A stretch of 64,000 nt of DNA from Serpula lacrymans var. lacrymans S7.9 (GCF_000218685.1 NW_006763291.1:2388308-2452307), one strand, 5' to 3'; positions 1-13,532 are shown, numbered from the stretch's first letter. Notes: a model not told the origin generated them from the letters alone. Program-made: numbers and translations.

Positions 1-2658
1 CATACATCCCGACGAAGACATGTTGTATAGCTTTCGGGAAGAAGAGGCCGCCAGTCTCGCTTGTTGTAGGCTGAGTGAATTGGTACAAGAATAGGAATTT
101 GTAAAGTTGGTAGAAAAGGAAGAAAGCTGCGCAGGCAAAGCCGTTGATGATTGGCGAGATGATGGAGTAACCGAAAGCTGGAATAGTCGGTGAGTTAGAG
201 CACGTCGGTGAGACGAGAGTGAAATAGCTTACTAATGACAACGAGTAAAGTCATCGACGGGAACAATGTACCCCATGCAACAGATCGGGCGCCGTACTTG
301 ATATTATATATCGATCGAGGGGTACTTCCCAAGATGAACAATTTCACATAGTACAGCGCTAGTGTTACAATGTTGAGGAATCCACCGGCCACTCCCGAGA
401 GACCCTGCAAAAGGATGTATCTACAGAAAACAATCAGCAAAGAGATAAGGACTACAAGTATTCAACTATACGCACGTCAAGAAGAATGTAGATGCTTGGG
501 GAAGATATTGTGCAAGAAGGCTAGGGATTCCAGTGGGGTTCTTCAACAAACCTGGCAAGGCAGCGATAATACCCGAACTAAGGGTTACAATCAAGAAAGA
601 ATGCTAAACATGATCTTCAGCATCTGGCCTTCCACTATGATTACGAAGAGCACACTCACAATAACCTGGAAAATGAAGAATCGCGTCATAAGGCTGAGTT
701 CGAGACCATTTTTGGTGGGTATGCCCTCGAACCGTCCGAGAAGACGCAATATGATAGGGAGTAACATCATAAGAACCGCTAGCAACACTGGGGGCAAGAC
801 ACCCTGAATGATACCATTAACTTCCAAAGGAATTTTGCAAAGCCAAGCCAGCCAAGCAGCGCGGACACAAAGGCCTTTAATGTTCGAGATGATACCAACA
901 AAAGCGACTATGAAAAATGATATATGAGAACTGCGTATCTTTATATTATTGGCTGTTCTGACTACTCACCAGGGAGCGCCCATAGAATGATCAACCCCGC
1001 AGTAGCCGCATAACTGATCGCCAACCTAGCCTTTTGTTCGTACGGGTTCAAGCCAAGATTTCCCCAGATAACGTCCTCAGGAGCAACTTCAACGTATTTG
1101 TCGTGCATCCTGTATGGTTCATGATGGGTAAGAGCCCGAACGGCAAGATGGGCAGCAATTTGCTGGTTGAATGTCACAAAGGCAGATGAGAGAGGAGGGT
1201 AAGTCTGTAAGGGACGATCATTGGAGTCTACTTTCCCATCACCGTTAGTGTCTTCCGGCTCTGGCAGAGGCGATTCTTGAGAGATTGCCTCGCGACCTCT
1301 CTCAAGAAGAACAGTCATTGTCGCAATTTCCTTCCGTGCCCAGTCAATTGAGTCAACTTCCTTTCCGATCAAGGGCAGAGAGAAAGGCATAAAGCCAGCG
1401 GGGAGTCGATGCGTAGGCCGCTTGTTCTTCGGGACAAGTTTTTCGGCGAGAGAAAGGTCGCGTTCTGCATCGGTAGTATCGGCGATGGAAGTGTCCTTGC
1501 CTGCTTTGGCGTCTTTCTCGAGCTGTTCAGCACGTAGTTTTGCAGCGGTAGTTATAAGCGCAGTTTCAGCTGACTCTAGTTTCCCGGAAGCCGCAAGCCG
1601 TCGATCATAGATATCAGGCAGTTCCTTGAGATCACTATTGAAAAATTTTAGCAAAGCAACTCGGAAATCATATCAGCCGCCTGAGAAAAGTCCTTATGAT
1701 CCGTCCTGCGGACAGCTATATCGTGATAAATAAGTGAACAAGGTGGCCCAGGCACAGGGACCGCTTAAGCAATAGGAACTGCCGGATGCAACGGGGACAT
1801 ATCTCGACGCGACACGTAGACTCACCGGTTGATCCAAATTTTCTTGACGCCCCCAGGAAGATGAGAGTACATCTTGCTAAGTGCTTTTTCAGACAAAAAT
1901 TTGGCAGGAATTCCAGTGACGAGAATGGTGTTGGCCTGAACTGTGGACGAGTGTTCAGGACTGATAAGGAAAATTTGACGGGCTGTGATGAATTTTTGCA
2001 TTTCGTATCTGATATTCCAGAATATCCAAACTGTAATAATATCAGGAATGATATATGTGAAAGAAAGGAGATGATACAAACAAGTGAATATCCAGACGAG
2101 AATGATGTGTGCGGCGTAGCGGTCTTGTTGAGAAGTTGGAACATTACCAAAGATGAAACGGTCAAGACCTGTTTTTCCTGTGCTCAAAGTGCCAGCCGAA
2201 GTGGTAGGGAGGAGGACGATCCAAGAAATGATCCAAATTGGCAAGAGAATGCGAACCATCATGCGGAGAAAGCGGACGAAGAAGTAAGCATCCGGACCGT
2301 TAACTTGCATGATGTCTTGGTAGTTCGCTTTGAGCAAAGCGATAGGCCAGGTGAACATTCCAGCGACAAACGGTTTCACACGTTGACTAGGGGCGCGGTG
2401 TAGGCAACGAGTTTTGATAAGGCGAGAAAGAAAATAACACACCTGGCGATTGGAACTAGAGTGCGTGGTTCATATATTTGCTTGAAGTAGGGACGAAGGA
2501 ATGTGAATGCGAGAATTTCAGCGCCTGCGACAGCGCCATTGAAGACCAAGGCTGACAAGAACGTCGCCGTCGTTGCGGATGACGTGTTGGTGGGGTCCGC
2601 CCTGGGAGAGAAAAAAGGTGAGCATTAGAAAAGAGGTGTGGAGGGGAGGTACGGACAT
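1..2658 (-). CDS. CSC1/RSN1-type osmosensitive cation channel (DUF221), 3' part outside window
   Basis: Integral membrane protein of the CSC1/TMEM63 family, whose members are stress-gated calcium-permeable channels of the plasma membrane or ER. Exons on the minus strand give the N-terminal helix segment (FNGAVAGAEILAF, about 2500-2560), two further helices and the start of the cytosolic PHM7_cyt domain (VLVTGIP, HLPGG; 1820-2440), the rest of that domain (960-1654), and then several hydrophobic segments of the 7TM region (195-830). The C-terminus lies beyond base 1. The cytosolic domain carries an insertion with an EF-hand-like loop near 1231-1256. The start is uncertain: the only nearby ATG (2656-2658) joins the conserved frame only if an intron splits the start codon. 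Family assignment is firm; exon limits are approximate. Confidence 0.85.
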
Positions 2659-4471
2659 GGTGAGTGGAGAGAGAACAAGGAATGAGCTGTAAAGGAGAGT
2701 GAGGGGTGCTTAGTTCATGTCTTTTTAAGACTATTCTGAGCACAGGGCCTTGATCGCTTTACGTGCACTCCATCGCAGACCAGACACACCTGCCTCATTC
2801 GGCTGATCCCGAGTCGGAGTCTCCTTCTCGACGTCATTCCACTCAAGTTTGCATATCGCTGCCTTGGCTCTCCTGTCCTCCTCGTCGTGGCCCTCGTCCT
2901 CCTCCTCGTCCTCCTCGCTATTGTGCACGACGATGGCCGCCATTTCTCTTATCGATGGGTTCACACCATCGCACCTGTCATTCGGCTGCCAGTACATTTG
3001 ATTCTAGCGCAGGAACGCTGTAGTTCGGAGACTCCGACACCACAAAGGCACTGCATGCATTTTCCATATTTCAGCACGCCCGCCACAACAAACGTAATCT
3101 TACCCGGTAGGCCCAGCCTGGTTGCATTGTGGCCAAGTCCACCTTGTCTCACTCAGATCCACAGTGATACAAATATTCGACGTAATCGACAGTCCAATAC
3201 ATTGCAAAGTCGTTCCTACGACAAATGCTCCATACGAGCTATCAGCATCGTTAATGTGGTATTTTTGCCTTTTGACGCACTGGCTGATATATCTTGGGTT
3301 AGCCTATCTTGAGCTTCGTGCCTCGGCCACATCATGGGATCAGCGGTTAGGATAGCAAATGCATCCTTCGGTAAGCATTCATGTCTTCCGGCTTCAGTTG
3401 AGCCTCTGTACGTACTGTATTGCTTCGTACACTCACACTGTTCTCGGCAAAAGTTCCAGTTGCCTTACAGAGAACCCTGTCATCTGAAGGTCCCGACCCG
3501 AGATGCCCCCATTTTGTCCTCGATGAGCAAAACGAAGAGCTCATGCTGCTCAAACGCGCACGTTCAAAGACTTGCAATATCAATTCATCGTAAGCGCCCA
3601 TCAACGAAGGTGTAAAGTGAGTCAGTGTTCTTCTGGTTGCCATTTCTGGGATAGGCGCTCCCTATGTTGCGGTATGGCACTCAAGTCCTGGTCGTCTTCG
3701 TGTCAATCAAACGGGGAACGAAATGAAGAAGGAAAAAAAAAAAAAAAAGCCACAAGCATACCCAATCCAATGAAATGTCTCTTGTTAAGACTGGAGGAAG
3801 TCATCTCGTTGTGGCTGGCGTTAAGAGCCTCGAGCAGAATTCTTTCAATCCAGCGCTAGATCATTCCTTCGATTCGGACATGTTCTCCAGGGAGGTAATG
3901 TGACTCAGGACCTTGTGCTTCAGGGGTTGATAGCGTATCTCCATGATCATCGTGGTAGCCATTTTGATAGTTACTCGCAAACCTTACTGAATGCAAAGAT
4001 GGATGTTGTTTTGACAGAGGTGAAGCGCCCTATGAGACGCTGGCGTCGTATTTTTCCCAGATATCAGTGTCATGTCTATGGTGACGTTAACGGCCTCTAA
4101 GAAACGTCAACTTTCATTCTATGGGAAAGTATTGCACATTGCTAATATATTAGCACGTGCGTACTATCGTATATCACATTGAGTTGTCAATGCGCTTTCT
4201 CGCTCTAAACTATGCATGCCGTAGTTATTAATTAACTTCTACTGCTTGGTGCCAATGTCGACGATCTATACCCTATTGCAACTGAGGCACCTAACACGAT
4301 GAACGGGTGAGGCACCTCATAACAGAGCCCATAATCCTCGGAAGCGGGGATGTGTCACCGGGCGCTCTCACCCTGGAATATATATAATAACAAAGTTTAC
4401 ACTAGTTGGTTTCTACATCCCACCCCTTCTTCCTCTTCCCCCCACATCATCCGCGTCGAGGTCGAGTAAAG
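2659..4471. other. Intergenic region without a confidently recognised gene
   Basis: About 1.8 kb between the channel gene and the GH72 gene. Several weak reading frames exist on both strands, for example an acidic one at 2731-2997 on the minus strand and one at 2887-3312 on the plus strand. None shows a family motif or joins convincingly with others. There is an A-run at about 3730-3747. The last 100 bases are the GH72 promoter. Confidence 0.5.
4376..4390 (+). promoter_or_regulatory. TATA-like element of the GH72 gene
   Basis: The AT-only stretch AATATATATAATAA lies about 85-95 bases before the GH72 start codon, the usual place for a fungal TATA box. A pyrimidine-rich tract (4410-4447) follows, as is common just before fungal transcription starts. 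Confidence 0.5.
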
Positions 4472-6529
4472 ATGCTCGAGGCTTCACGCATCATCACCTT
4501 TCTTGCCGTCGCGGGAGCTTTACTATCCGGGGCTCACGCGATCTCCGCAGTTACTCGGTCGGGCAGGTATTTGTATTCTGGTGGAAATAGGTTCTACATC
4601 AAGGGTATAGCGTATCAACCTCAAGGTGTGTAGCAACCTTGTTCAGATCTTTTGAATGGTGGAGAGGGAAGTGTCTGCGTACGTTGAGCTGACTCTCATT
4701 TCCCGGTATTCCAAGGTGTTGAAGTTGCCAGTGCAAACAATCCATTTCTCTCCCCCTCAACTTTTGTCGACCCATTGGCAAATTCGACTGCATGCGCCCG
4801 CGATCTGCCTTATCTGCAACAATTGGGTGTCAATGCTATCCGGGTGTATAGCGTCAACTCGTCTTTGAACCATGATTCCTGTATGCAGGCATTCAGCAAT
4901 GCAGGTATCTACACAATGTGAGTCCCCCCCTCTGGCTTTATCCAAACACTTTGTTCAACCTCAATCTCTTGCAGTATCGACCTGTCGTTGCCCGTGAACG
5001 GTTCAATAGAGAGTACTTCCCCCGCCTGGACCACCAATCTCCTCGGGCTGTATGTCGACACCATCGACGCATTCTCTAAATATGATAACGTGCTAGCTTA
5101 CAACGTCGGAAACGAGGTCATCACATCTGCTGCTACGTCAAATGCGGCTCCATTTGTGAAGGCTGCTGCGCGTGATATCAAGGCATACCTGTGAGTAAAC
5201 ACGACTTGCGCTAGATCCGAAAACCCGTGTTTCTCCCAAAGCCTATATTTTTACTCGATACTCATGGGCTCCAAAAACTATGCATAGAACGTCGCAGAAA
5301 TCATCAGTTATGGTTGGCTATGCTGCCATCGATGGGACTGCTGATTGGCTCGATCCCTTCGCGGAATATCTTTCTTGCGATCCTTCCGGGTCCAATTCGG
5401 CTTCCACTTCCATCGATCTATTTGGCCTCAACAACTAGTGAGTATTCACTTATTCGATATCACACCATATTCTACTGTCCCTTCCGTGTCGAACTTTTCG
5501 AAACTGAGTGCTGATACATTGGTTGACCCTTCTGCAGTCAATGGTGTGGCAACTCGAGCTTTGCAGCTGCCTATGCAGACACGGAAGCGCAATTCCAGAA
5601 TTATAACGTCGCAGCTTACTTTTCTGAATACGGTTGTGCCTCCGTCTCGCCCCGTCCCTGGACAGAGGTTGGCGCGCTCTTTAGTTCCGAGATGTCCCCT
5701 GTCTGGTCTGGTGGGCTCGCATTCTCCTACTTCCCCGCCACCAGCGCAGCAGGATCATTCGGCATGGTCACGATCAATGCAGATGACACCGTCACCACCA
5801 GCCAGGACTTTACTAATCTCAAAACTGAATACGCTGCTGCCTCCCCACCGAACACGCCTACCCAGAGCAATGCAGGTTCGGCAACTTACCCTTCATGCCC
5901 TGCACAGAATGCGACGTTCCTAGCATCGACAAGTTTACCTCAGACGCCCAACCTCGCGGCGTGCACGTGTTTGGAGAGTACGCTTAGCTGCAGTTTCACG
6001 CCACAGGTGTCAAATACATCTGCGATCGTTGGTACGTTGCTCAATTATGCGTGCAGCGCACTCGGATCATCTGGTGGGAACTGTGATGCGATTGCTGCTA
6101 ATGGCACGTCCGGAACATACGGTGTTGTATCCGCGTGTGACCCCTGTGAGTACCCTATGACCTTGGCTATCGGAAATGGAACGTGTTAGCTTACTTTCTG
6201 ACTCCCTTCGAAATCTAGCGATCATGCTCTCCTACGTCATGAACGAGTACTACTACGCCAACGGCGCGAGCGCTCAGGCGTGCAGCTTTAGCGGGAACGG
6301 GACCGTCAACGCGGCTGCACCATCAGGAACAAGTGCACAGAGCTCCGCCGCCTCATCATGTCTTGCGAGCGCTTCAGGGACATTCACGCCGACGTCGTCT
6401 GGTGGAACTACGTCGTCTGGAGGCCAGTCGAGCGGTGCTGCTTCTATTGTAGGCGACACGAGAGCGCTGGTTGGGCTGGGTGCGATGTTGACGATTGGAG
6501 CTGTTAGTGGGGTGTGGATCTTGGCTTGA
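4472..6529 (+). CDS. GH72 beta-1,3-glucanosyltransferase with X8/CBM43 domain, GPI-anchored
   Basis: Gas/Gel-family enzyme that cleaves and re-joins beta-1,3-glucan chains at the outer face of the plasma membrane during wall assembly. I read six exons: 4472-4625, 4716-4917, 4975-5190, 5288-5437, 5538-6145 and 6219-6529, about 546 residues. The first about 23 residues form a signal peptide ending GAHA. The catalytic domain starts at RSGRYLYSGG and has the acid/base motif NVGNEV (about 5107-5124) and the nucleophile motif SEYGC (about 5620-5635). A cysteine-rich X8 domain follows (CTCLES to ACDP). Then come a Ser/Thr/Gly-rich linker and a hydrophobic tail ending WILA, typical of a GPI signal. 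All expected catalytic residues are present. Confidence 0.93.
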
Positions 6530-7709
6530 GCTTGAGCGTAGGCTTTTGCTTGAAGACTTGGTGAGTTTTGGCATGGACAATGCGAACGATGGACGATATG
6601 AAGATAAAAATGGGATACTATCTTTGGGACATTTACTAATGTGTAACGACTTTACTGATACTAATGACATTTATACTGTGATTATCACTCAATGATCTTG
6701 TAGGGCGGCAGCATAGATGCATATGCCATCATTGGCTTGTGTATGCGTGCACTGTCAGTGAAGCTATTAGAGTTTTGTGTTTGTTTAGTTAGCCATTTCA
6801 TCTTTGTACTGTATTTGTATGATCATCAGAGTTTAAAACTACTGTATCGTGATCGCATATATACAGTGCTGGAGTGTAAGAACGAACGCGAGGAAATGCC
6901 CTGCCAATCTGAGAACTATAGTGCTTCAACCTGGAGTTTTGTCACCTTTCGGACGAAGTTGTACGGGTCGCTTAGATACGCTTGAACTACTACCGGCAAT
7001 AACCTTGAACGCCAAGTTACAGCTAATTGCAGATCGTTAAGTAGACATCCCGGTGTGAACAACGTGCACTCGGAGTTGAAGCGGGATGAGCGGAAAGTAA
7101 ATTCTTTTAGACTCGTAAGACTAATCTCAGAGTCTGCCCACCACAGGCGCCACAGCTACGCCAACCAGACTTAAGATACAGTCTCCTGATCTTTCGGGGA
7201 TTTCTATTTTTCAAGTCCGCCTGCATGCGATTTCTATGCTGACATGTCTAACATTCTGCAATTAATAGCTGTAATACAGGCTCAATCAACGCGGTCAATA
7301 TGTAACGTCATAATTTTGTTGCAAGATGTCACTAAACATCAAAGAGCTGTGAGTGTATTTATCATCTCATCGGGTTTGGTCTTCTGATCTGAGTGCGACT
7401 GAAACATCCCGGTTCTCCTACAGTAGTTACTGGTGTATATGATCATGACATAACCTGGTGTGCAAGACTGGCTGTTGTTTGTGAGGTGCGTTCCAGTGTC
7501 AATAATGGAAGTAAGTTGTACTGATGCTAGTAACGGATGTATAGCCACCGCCGGTGGATTGCTTCCGACGGAGTCGACGAATGACGGGATTTGTTATCTA
7601 TAGACGTACAAGACGATACTGTATCTGACTCACATTCCATGCCATAACCTGCTATAACTCAACCAGTCGCTAATTCAATCATTCGCTCTCTTTCTTTCTT
7701 TCCACCACA
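6530..7709. other. Intergenic region, no gene seen
   Basis: About 1.2 kb. Short frames only, with no recognisable motif. It ends in a CT-rich tract (7681-7705) directly before the P450 start, which has a counterpart before the second P450. Confidence 0.5.
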
Positions 7710-10372
7710 ATGCTGATCTCAGGGCTCAATTTGCAAACCCTCTTAATACTCCTCGGCTCTGTAGCCTTGCTCCGCACAGCAAAGGTGTACACCAACTTCA
7801 GACGGGCTATTCGATCTATCAGGTATGTCTTTCTCCCAGCTTTCTTGTGCGAGTGCTGACGGTAGTGGTCCAAGGAACCTTCCTGGGCATCGTACTTTCT
7901 TGAGCTCATCAGCAATCATTGTCAATTTTCTCCCTCCCATACGCGGCATATCTCTGGGACGTGATGGTCTGTGGAACTTCAAGCACTCAAGTATGTCTCG
8001 AGTTCCTTAGTCTGTCAGGTCATGTTTGCAACTCAATCTGCCCTAGTTTTTGCGGAAAAGGGGCTAGACATAGTTAGTAACGTAAGTCAACTTCAACTCA
8101 TCTGGCTTGTCCTATTTCTTACTTTCGCCCTTTCTATAAGATTGCAGCTTGGCCTAAAACCCGTGTTTCTCTCTGGATCGCGGACGCGGATGTCATCAAG
8201 GTAGGGCTCTCATCCCTTCAAAGCTTGGGGCCACTTTGCACATGTTATTTCCTTATGTTAGGAAATTGTCTGGTCACGCTCCCTGTTTCCAAAACCTCTG
8301 CAACAGTATAAAGTCCTCACCTTCTTCGGCGGGAACGTAGTCTCATCAGAGGGCGATGAGTGGAAGAGGTATCGGAAGATTGTCGCTCCCGCCTTCACAG
8401 ATGTACGTCCCGTATCATGATCTAGCTTGAAAGTATGAAATTCTTATCTAAAAGCTTACAATATAGCGCAACAACAAGCTTGTATGGGACGAGACGTGCA
8501 GAATCATGCTTGACCTCTTCAATAACGTCTGGACTGGAAAAGATGAAGTAACTATTGATCATGGTGTGGACTTGACGCTCCCGGTTAGCCGTTTGTAATA
8601 TTTTTGACGTGTCCCACCGTAACGACTTGCATTGCAGATCGCCTTATTCGTCATCGGTGCCGCAGGTGAATTATGAATGTTCCTAGTTATAGATGATAAT
8701 GATTAATGTTCGCAATGACTGTTCACGCAGGGTTCGGTCGTCGTATATCTTGGCAAGAAGACGCAATCATTCCCCCTGGCCACAAAATGACATTCAGAGA
8801 CTCGTTACATATTGTTACTACGAATCTAGCCATCAAGCTTGTAACTCCAAAATGGGCCTATGGTCTCAACAAACGACTGGAGCGAGTAGGGCTTGCGTTT
8901 GACGAATTAGAGGTATGTGGATGCACTTCCCACGTCAAACGCTAACCTAACACGATCCATCTCATATACGAATGAATTCTCAAAAACGACATACAGCGAT
9001 ACCTGTACGAAATGATACAATCCCGCAAGAGCGGCGAGATCAAGGAAGAAAGGCACGATTTATTTAACAGCTTGTTGGCAGCAAATGATGATATGGACCT
9101 TAACACTGATGAAGTGAGGTTGGCGGATAGCGAGTTAGTTGGTGAGTGATTAGCGACAGTCATCACCAAACAGAGTATAACCCGTACCAGGTAACATCTT
9201 TATTTTCTTGGTGGCTGGACATGAGGTGTGTAAATGTTTTATTTAATCCGGACCGTCGTATAGTACGAAGTCATTAAGTTGAATGCGTCCAGACAACTGC
9301 GCATTCTCTTTGCTTCTCGCTTGCAATGCTAGCGTTGTATCCAGACGAGCAAGAGATCCTTTATAATCACGTCAAAAGCGTCTTACCCGATGGCAGAATG
9401 CCGGTATATACTCTCCACACTCACACCTTGCATAGTTTATACTCACAAAGGAGCAGACATACGAAGATATGCCACAGCTCAATCGCTCTTTGGCGTAAGT
9501 GATGTCTATTCTCGCCGACCTTTATATGTGCTGACAAACTGTCACTAGTGTATTCAATGAAACGCTTCGCATGTTCCCTCCCGTACTGATATTTCTTGTG
9601 TCTTTTGAGGTATTATCGCTGACGCGATCTACAAACTATTCGTCTTTCCAGGTGACTGGCATACCAAAGAACAGCGCCGAAGATGCTACGTTCGTTGTAC
9701 GCAATGCAGCAGGCGAGAATACTACGGTAGCTGTCCCTAAAGACACAAAATTGACTTTCGACGTGCCTGGACTGCACTATAACCGTACGCCGTGCCTTTC
9801 ATCAATATGGTTTTCTGGTCCTGATTCGTATATCGTCCTCATTTATGTGTAGCTCGATACTGGGAGGACCCTCACACGTTTAAACCTTCACGTTTCTTGG
9901 GAGACTGGAATCGCGATGCGTTCATTCCATTCAGTGCAGGTTAGTCCAGCATCGAGCTTTTCAGACCTCATACTTGTGAATTTTAACATCTTCTCAACAG
10001 GACACCGCGGCTGTGTTGGACGAAAGTGCGTCGAGTTCTTTTGCATTTCTTTCAGCGATCATCGCCACTATCATGTCATACTGATGCTGCACCCTGCTGG
10101 CCGCTTTTTCAGATTCTCAGAAACCGAGGGCACCGCAGTGCTCACCCTTCTTATCATGCAATATAAGGTTGAGATTCAGGACGAGCGGCAGTTTAGGTCG
10201 GAGACGTTTGAGCAGAAGAAGGCGCGCGTGCTTGATGTGAGGACTCGGAATAGTTTGACGCTTGCGTACGTTACTTTTTCTTTTCGTTGACTGTGGTGGA
10301 CTTCGAGACGAGGAGCTAATTTGATGTTGCAGGCCTACACGAACTCCTCTTGTATTCAAGCGGAGAAAGTGA
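7710..10372 (+). CDS. Cytochrome P450 monooxygenase, tandem copy 1
   Basis: Membrane-anchored haem monooxygenase of an agaricomycete P450 family (CYP5150-like by impression; family not certain). The start at 7710 opens a hydrophobic anchor. The gene has the same many-exon plan as its neighbour at 10888. It shows the I-helix motif AGHETT split by an intron near 9220-9300, the K-helix motif NETLR near 9560, a PERF-like region (RYWEDPHTF, 9855-9885), and the haem loop FSAGHRGCVGRK interrupted by an intron (9930-10025), followed by FSETEGTA. The last short exon encodes PTRTPLVFKRRK and stops at 10370-10372. No frame break was found, so it should be functional. Substrate unknown. Confidence 0.88.
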
Positions 10373-10887
10373 GGGCTATTATCGTACATAGGGGGAAGGA
10401 CGTTCCATTCGTTTTCGCGTCACCAATGTGGACTAGTGAGCTGTGCTAGTGCCCTACAGCACGGAGAAGTGTATCAGTGCATTATCGGGATTCTAACCTT
10501 GGTGGAAGGTCTTTCAAAGTTGTCAAACTGAATTGCCAGTGGCATCAGCATCAGTATAGGCAATACAGACGGACGAATTATCAGATGGCAACTGCTTTAT
10601 ATTGACTACAAGCCTGACCACAAGCAAACCATAGTTACTCATAGTATGTATTTTGAAATATTATGGACAACTCAATTAGTGTTTCTTCAGAGAATCGGTC
10701 AAAATCGGAGTAGGGGGGACTGACGCCCGGTACCTGCCGACTGGACCTGATCCCGAGGATGGTATTGATTCCGAATCATGATGCATGTTGGGGAGTCCCT
10801 GCGAAATGACAGATGCTGACGGTCGATATATAGTGAAATGATAAAAGTTGTAACATATGCCCTCTTTCTCTCTTTCTTTTCGTTGTC
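10373..10887. other. Spacer between tandem P450 genes with TATA-like box
   Basis: The first about 250 bases resemble the region after the second P450 stop (shared pieces such as CAGACGGACGA), so the duplicated unit includes 3' flank. A TATA-like GATATATAG lies at 10826-10834, about 55 bases before the next start codon, followed by a CT-rich tract. Confidence 0.5.
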
Positions 10888-13532
10888 ATGCAGATATCAG
10901 GGCTCAATCTGCAAACTCTCTTAAAGCTCCTTGGCTCTGTAGCCTTGCTCCGCGCTGCACAAGTGTATATCGACTTCAGGCGGGCTATTCGATCTACTAA
11001 GTATGTCTTTCCCTCAACTTCCTTGTGCAAGCGTCTTACTGATAGTACTGGGTGAAGATACCTTCCTGGCCATCGCACTTTATTGAGCTCAACGACAATA
11101 CTTGGCAATCTTGTCCCTGCTATACGTGGCATATCTCTTGGGCGTGATGGTCTGTGGAACTTCAAGCACTCAAGTACACCTTAATTTTCTTAGTCTGTTA
11201 AATTATGCTTACAACCCAATCTGTCTTAGTTTTTGCGGAAAAGGGGCTAGACATCATTTCTTCCGTAAGTTAGCTCCCACCCTTCTGGCCCGTCTTATTT
11301 CTTACTTCCCCTCTTTTTGCTAGATTGCAGCTTGGCCTATATCCCGCATTTCCATCTGGGTTGCGGACGCAGAAGTCATCAAGGTAGGACTCTTATCTAC
11401 CCAAAGCTTTCGGCTGCTTTGCCGATTTTATTTTGTTATGCTAGGAGATAGTTTGGTCACGCTCCCGGTTTCCCAAACCATTGCATCAGTATAGCTTCAT
11501 CACTTTTTTCGGCGGGAACATAGTCGTATCAGAGGGCGACGAGTGGAAGAGGTACCGGAAGATCGTCGCTCCCGCCTTCTCAGATGTACGCCCCGCATCA
11601 TAATCCGGCTTGAAAGTGTGACATTCTGTATCTAAAAACCTATAATATAGCGCAACAACAAGCTTGTATGGGACGAGACATGTAGGATCATGCTTGACCT
11701 CTTTGATCATGCATGGGCTGGAAAAGATGAAATAACCATCGATCACGGTGTGGACTTGACGCTCCCAGTTAGCCGTCTTTTATTTTTTAGACGTGTCCCT
11801 TCATAACGACTCTCATTGCAGATCGCCTTATTCGTCATCGGTGCTGCAGGTGAAAGTCGAATGTTCCTAATTAGAGATGATGATGATGATTAACTTCGCA
11901 ATGACTTTTCACGCAGGGTTTGGTCGTAGTATATCATGGCAAGAAGACGAAATCATTCCCCCTGGCCACAAAATGACGTTCAAAGACTCATTACACACCG
12001 TTACCACGAATTTGATCATCAAGCTAGTTGTTCCTAAATGGGCGTACGGTCTCAGCAAACGACTGGAGCGAGTAGGGCTCGCGTTTGACGAATTAGAGGT
12101 TTGTAAATGCACTTCCAACATTAAATACCAACGTAACCGATCTATTTCATGTCCGAATTTTCGAATGTGTCCTACAGCGGTACCTGTACGAAATGATACA
12201 ATCCCGCAAGAATGGCGAGGCAAAGGAAGAAAGGCACGATCTTTTCAACAGCTTGTTGGCAGCAAATGACGATGTGGACCTTACCTCTGATGAAGTGAGG
12301 CTGTCAGATAGCGAGTTAATTGGTGAGTGGCTAATGACATACTCACAACCAGACGGAGTATAATCCACATACCAGGCAATATCTTTATTTTTTTAGTGGC
12401 TGGACATGAGGTGCGCAATTCCTTCCATTTAATCTGCATCATGATATAGAACAAATTTATTATATCTAGACAACCGCGCATTCTCTTTGCTTCTCACTTG
12501 CAATGCTGGCGTTGTATCCAGATGAGCAAGAGATCATATATAATCAAATCAGAAGTGTCCTACCCGATGGCAGAATGCCGGTATATGCTCTCCACATTTT
12601 CTTACATGATTTATACTCAGATAGGAGCAGACATACGAAGATATGCCACGGCTCACTCGCTCTTTGGCGTAAGTGATGTCTATTCTCGCCGGCCTTTGTA
12701 TGTGCTGACAAGCTGTCACTAGTGTATTCAATGAAACGCTTCGCATGTTCCCTCCTGTACTGATATTTTACTTGTCGTGCGAGGTAATTTTTACTGACGC
12801 AAGTCTACAAACTATCCGCCCTCCAGGTGACTGGCATACCGAAGACTAGCGTGGAAGACGCTACGTTCGTTGTACCCAATGCGGCAGGCGAGAATACTAC
12901 GGTGACTGTTCCTCAAGGCTCAGTTATGGATCTCGACGTGGCTGGACTGCACTATAACCGTACGTCAAGCACCTTTAATATGGTTTTCTGATCCTGATTC
13001 ATATATTTCCCGTTTGTGCGTAGCTCGATACTGGGAGGAGCCCCATACGTTTAAACCTTCACGTTTCTTAGGAGACTGGAATCGCGATGCGTTCATCCCA
13101 TTCAGTGCAGGTTAGTTCAGCATCGAGTTCTTCAGACCTCATAATTGTGAATTGACTTTCTCTCAACAGGATACCGCGGCTGTGTTGGACGAAAGTGCGT
13201 CAAGTTCTTATTACATTCTTTCATCGATCATTGTCATCGTCACTATCATGCCGTACTGATTCTGCTTGCCACTTTTTAGGTTCTCAGAAACCGAGGGCAC
13301 CGCGGTGCTCACCCTTTTTGTTATGCAGTTCAAGATTGAGATCAAGGACGAGCCGCAGTTCAGGTCGGAGACATTTGAGCAGAAGAAAGCGCGTGTGCTT
13401 GATGCGAAGAGTGGTATAACGCTTGCGTACGTAGCTTTTCTTTTCCTTGACTGTGGTAGACTCTGAGACGGGGAGCTGATTTGACGACGTAGGCCTACAC
13501 GGACTCCTCTTGTATTCAAGCGGAGGAAGTGA
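10888..13532 (+). CDS. Cytochrome P450 monooxygenase, tandem copy 2
   Basis: Close paralogue of the P450 just upstream. I could place 18 exons, several of only 25-40 bases, giving about 528 residues: 10888-11000, 11058-11173, 11230-11264, 11324-11383, 11445-11585, 11651-11767, 11822-11849, 11917-12098, 12178-12322, 12376-12410, 12470-12580, 12631-12668, 12723-12756, 12827-12959, 13024-13110, 13170-13194, 13280-13426 and 13493-13532. It contains an N-terminal membrane anchor, WKRYRKIVAPAF in the C-helix region, AGHETT in the I-helix, NETLR (ExxR), PRYWEEP and the haem loop FSAGYRGCVGRKF. The haem cysteine is present and the frame stays open across all junctions. Confidence 0.9.

Noticed and set aside
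1786..2403. Long plus-strand frame opposite the channel gene
   Set aside because: Shadow of the conserved minus-strand coding sequence.
2731..3643. Minus-strand acidic and mixed frames that might form a small multi-exon gene
   Set aside because: I could not find a consistent set of splice sites or any family motif.
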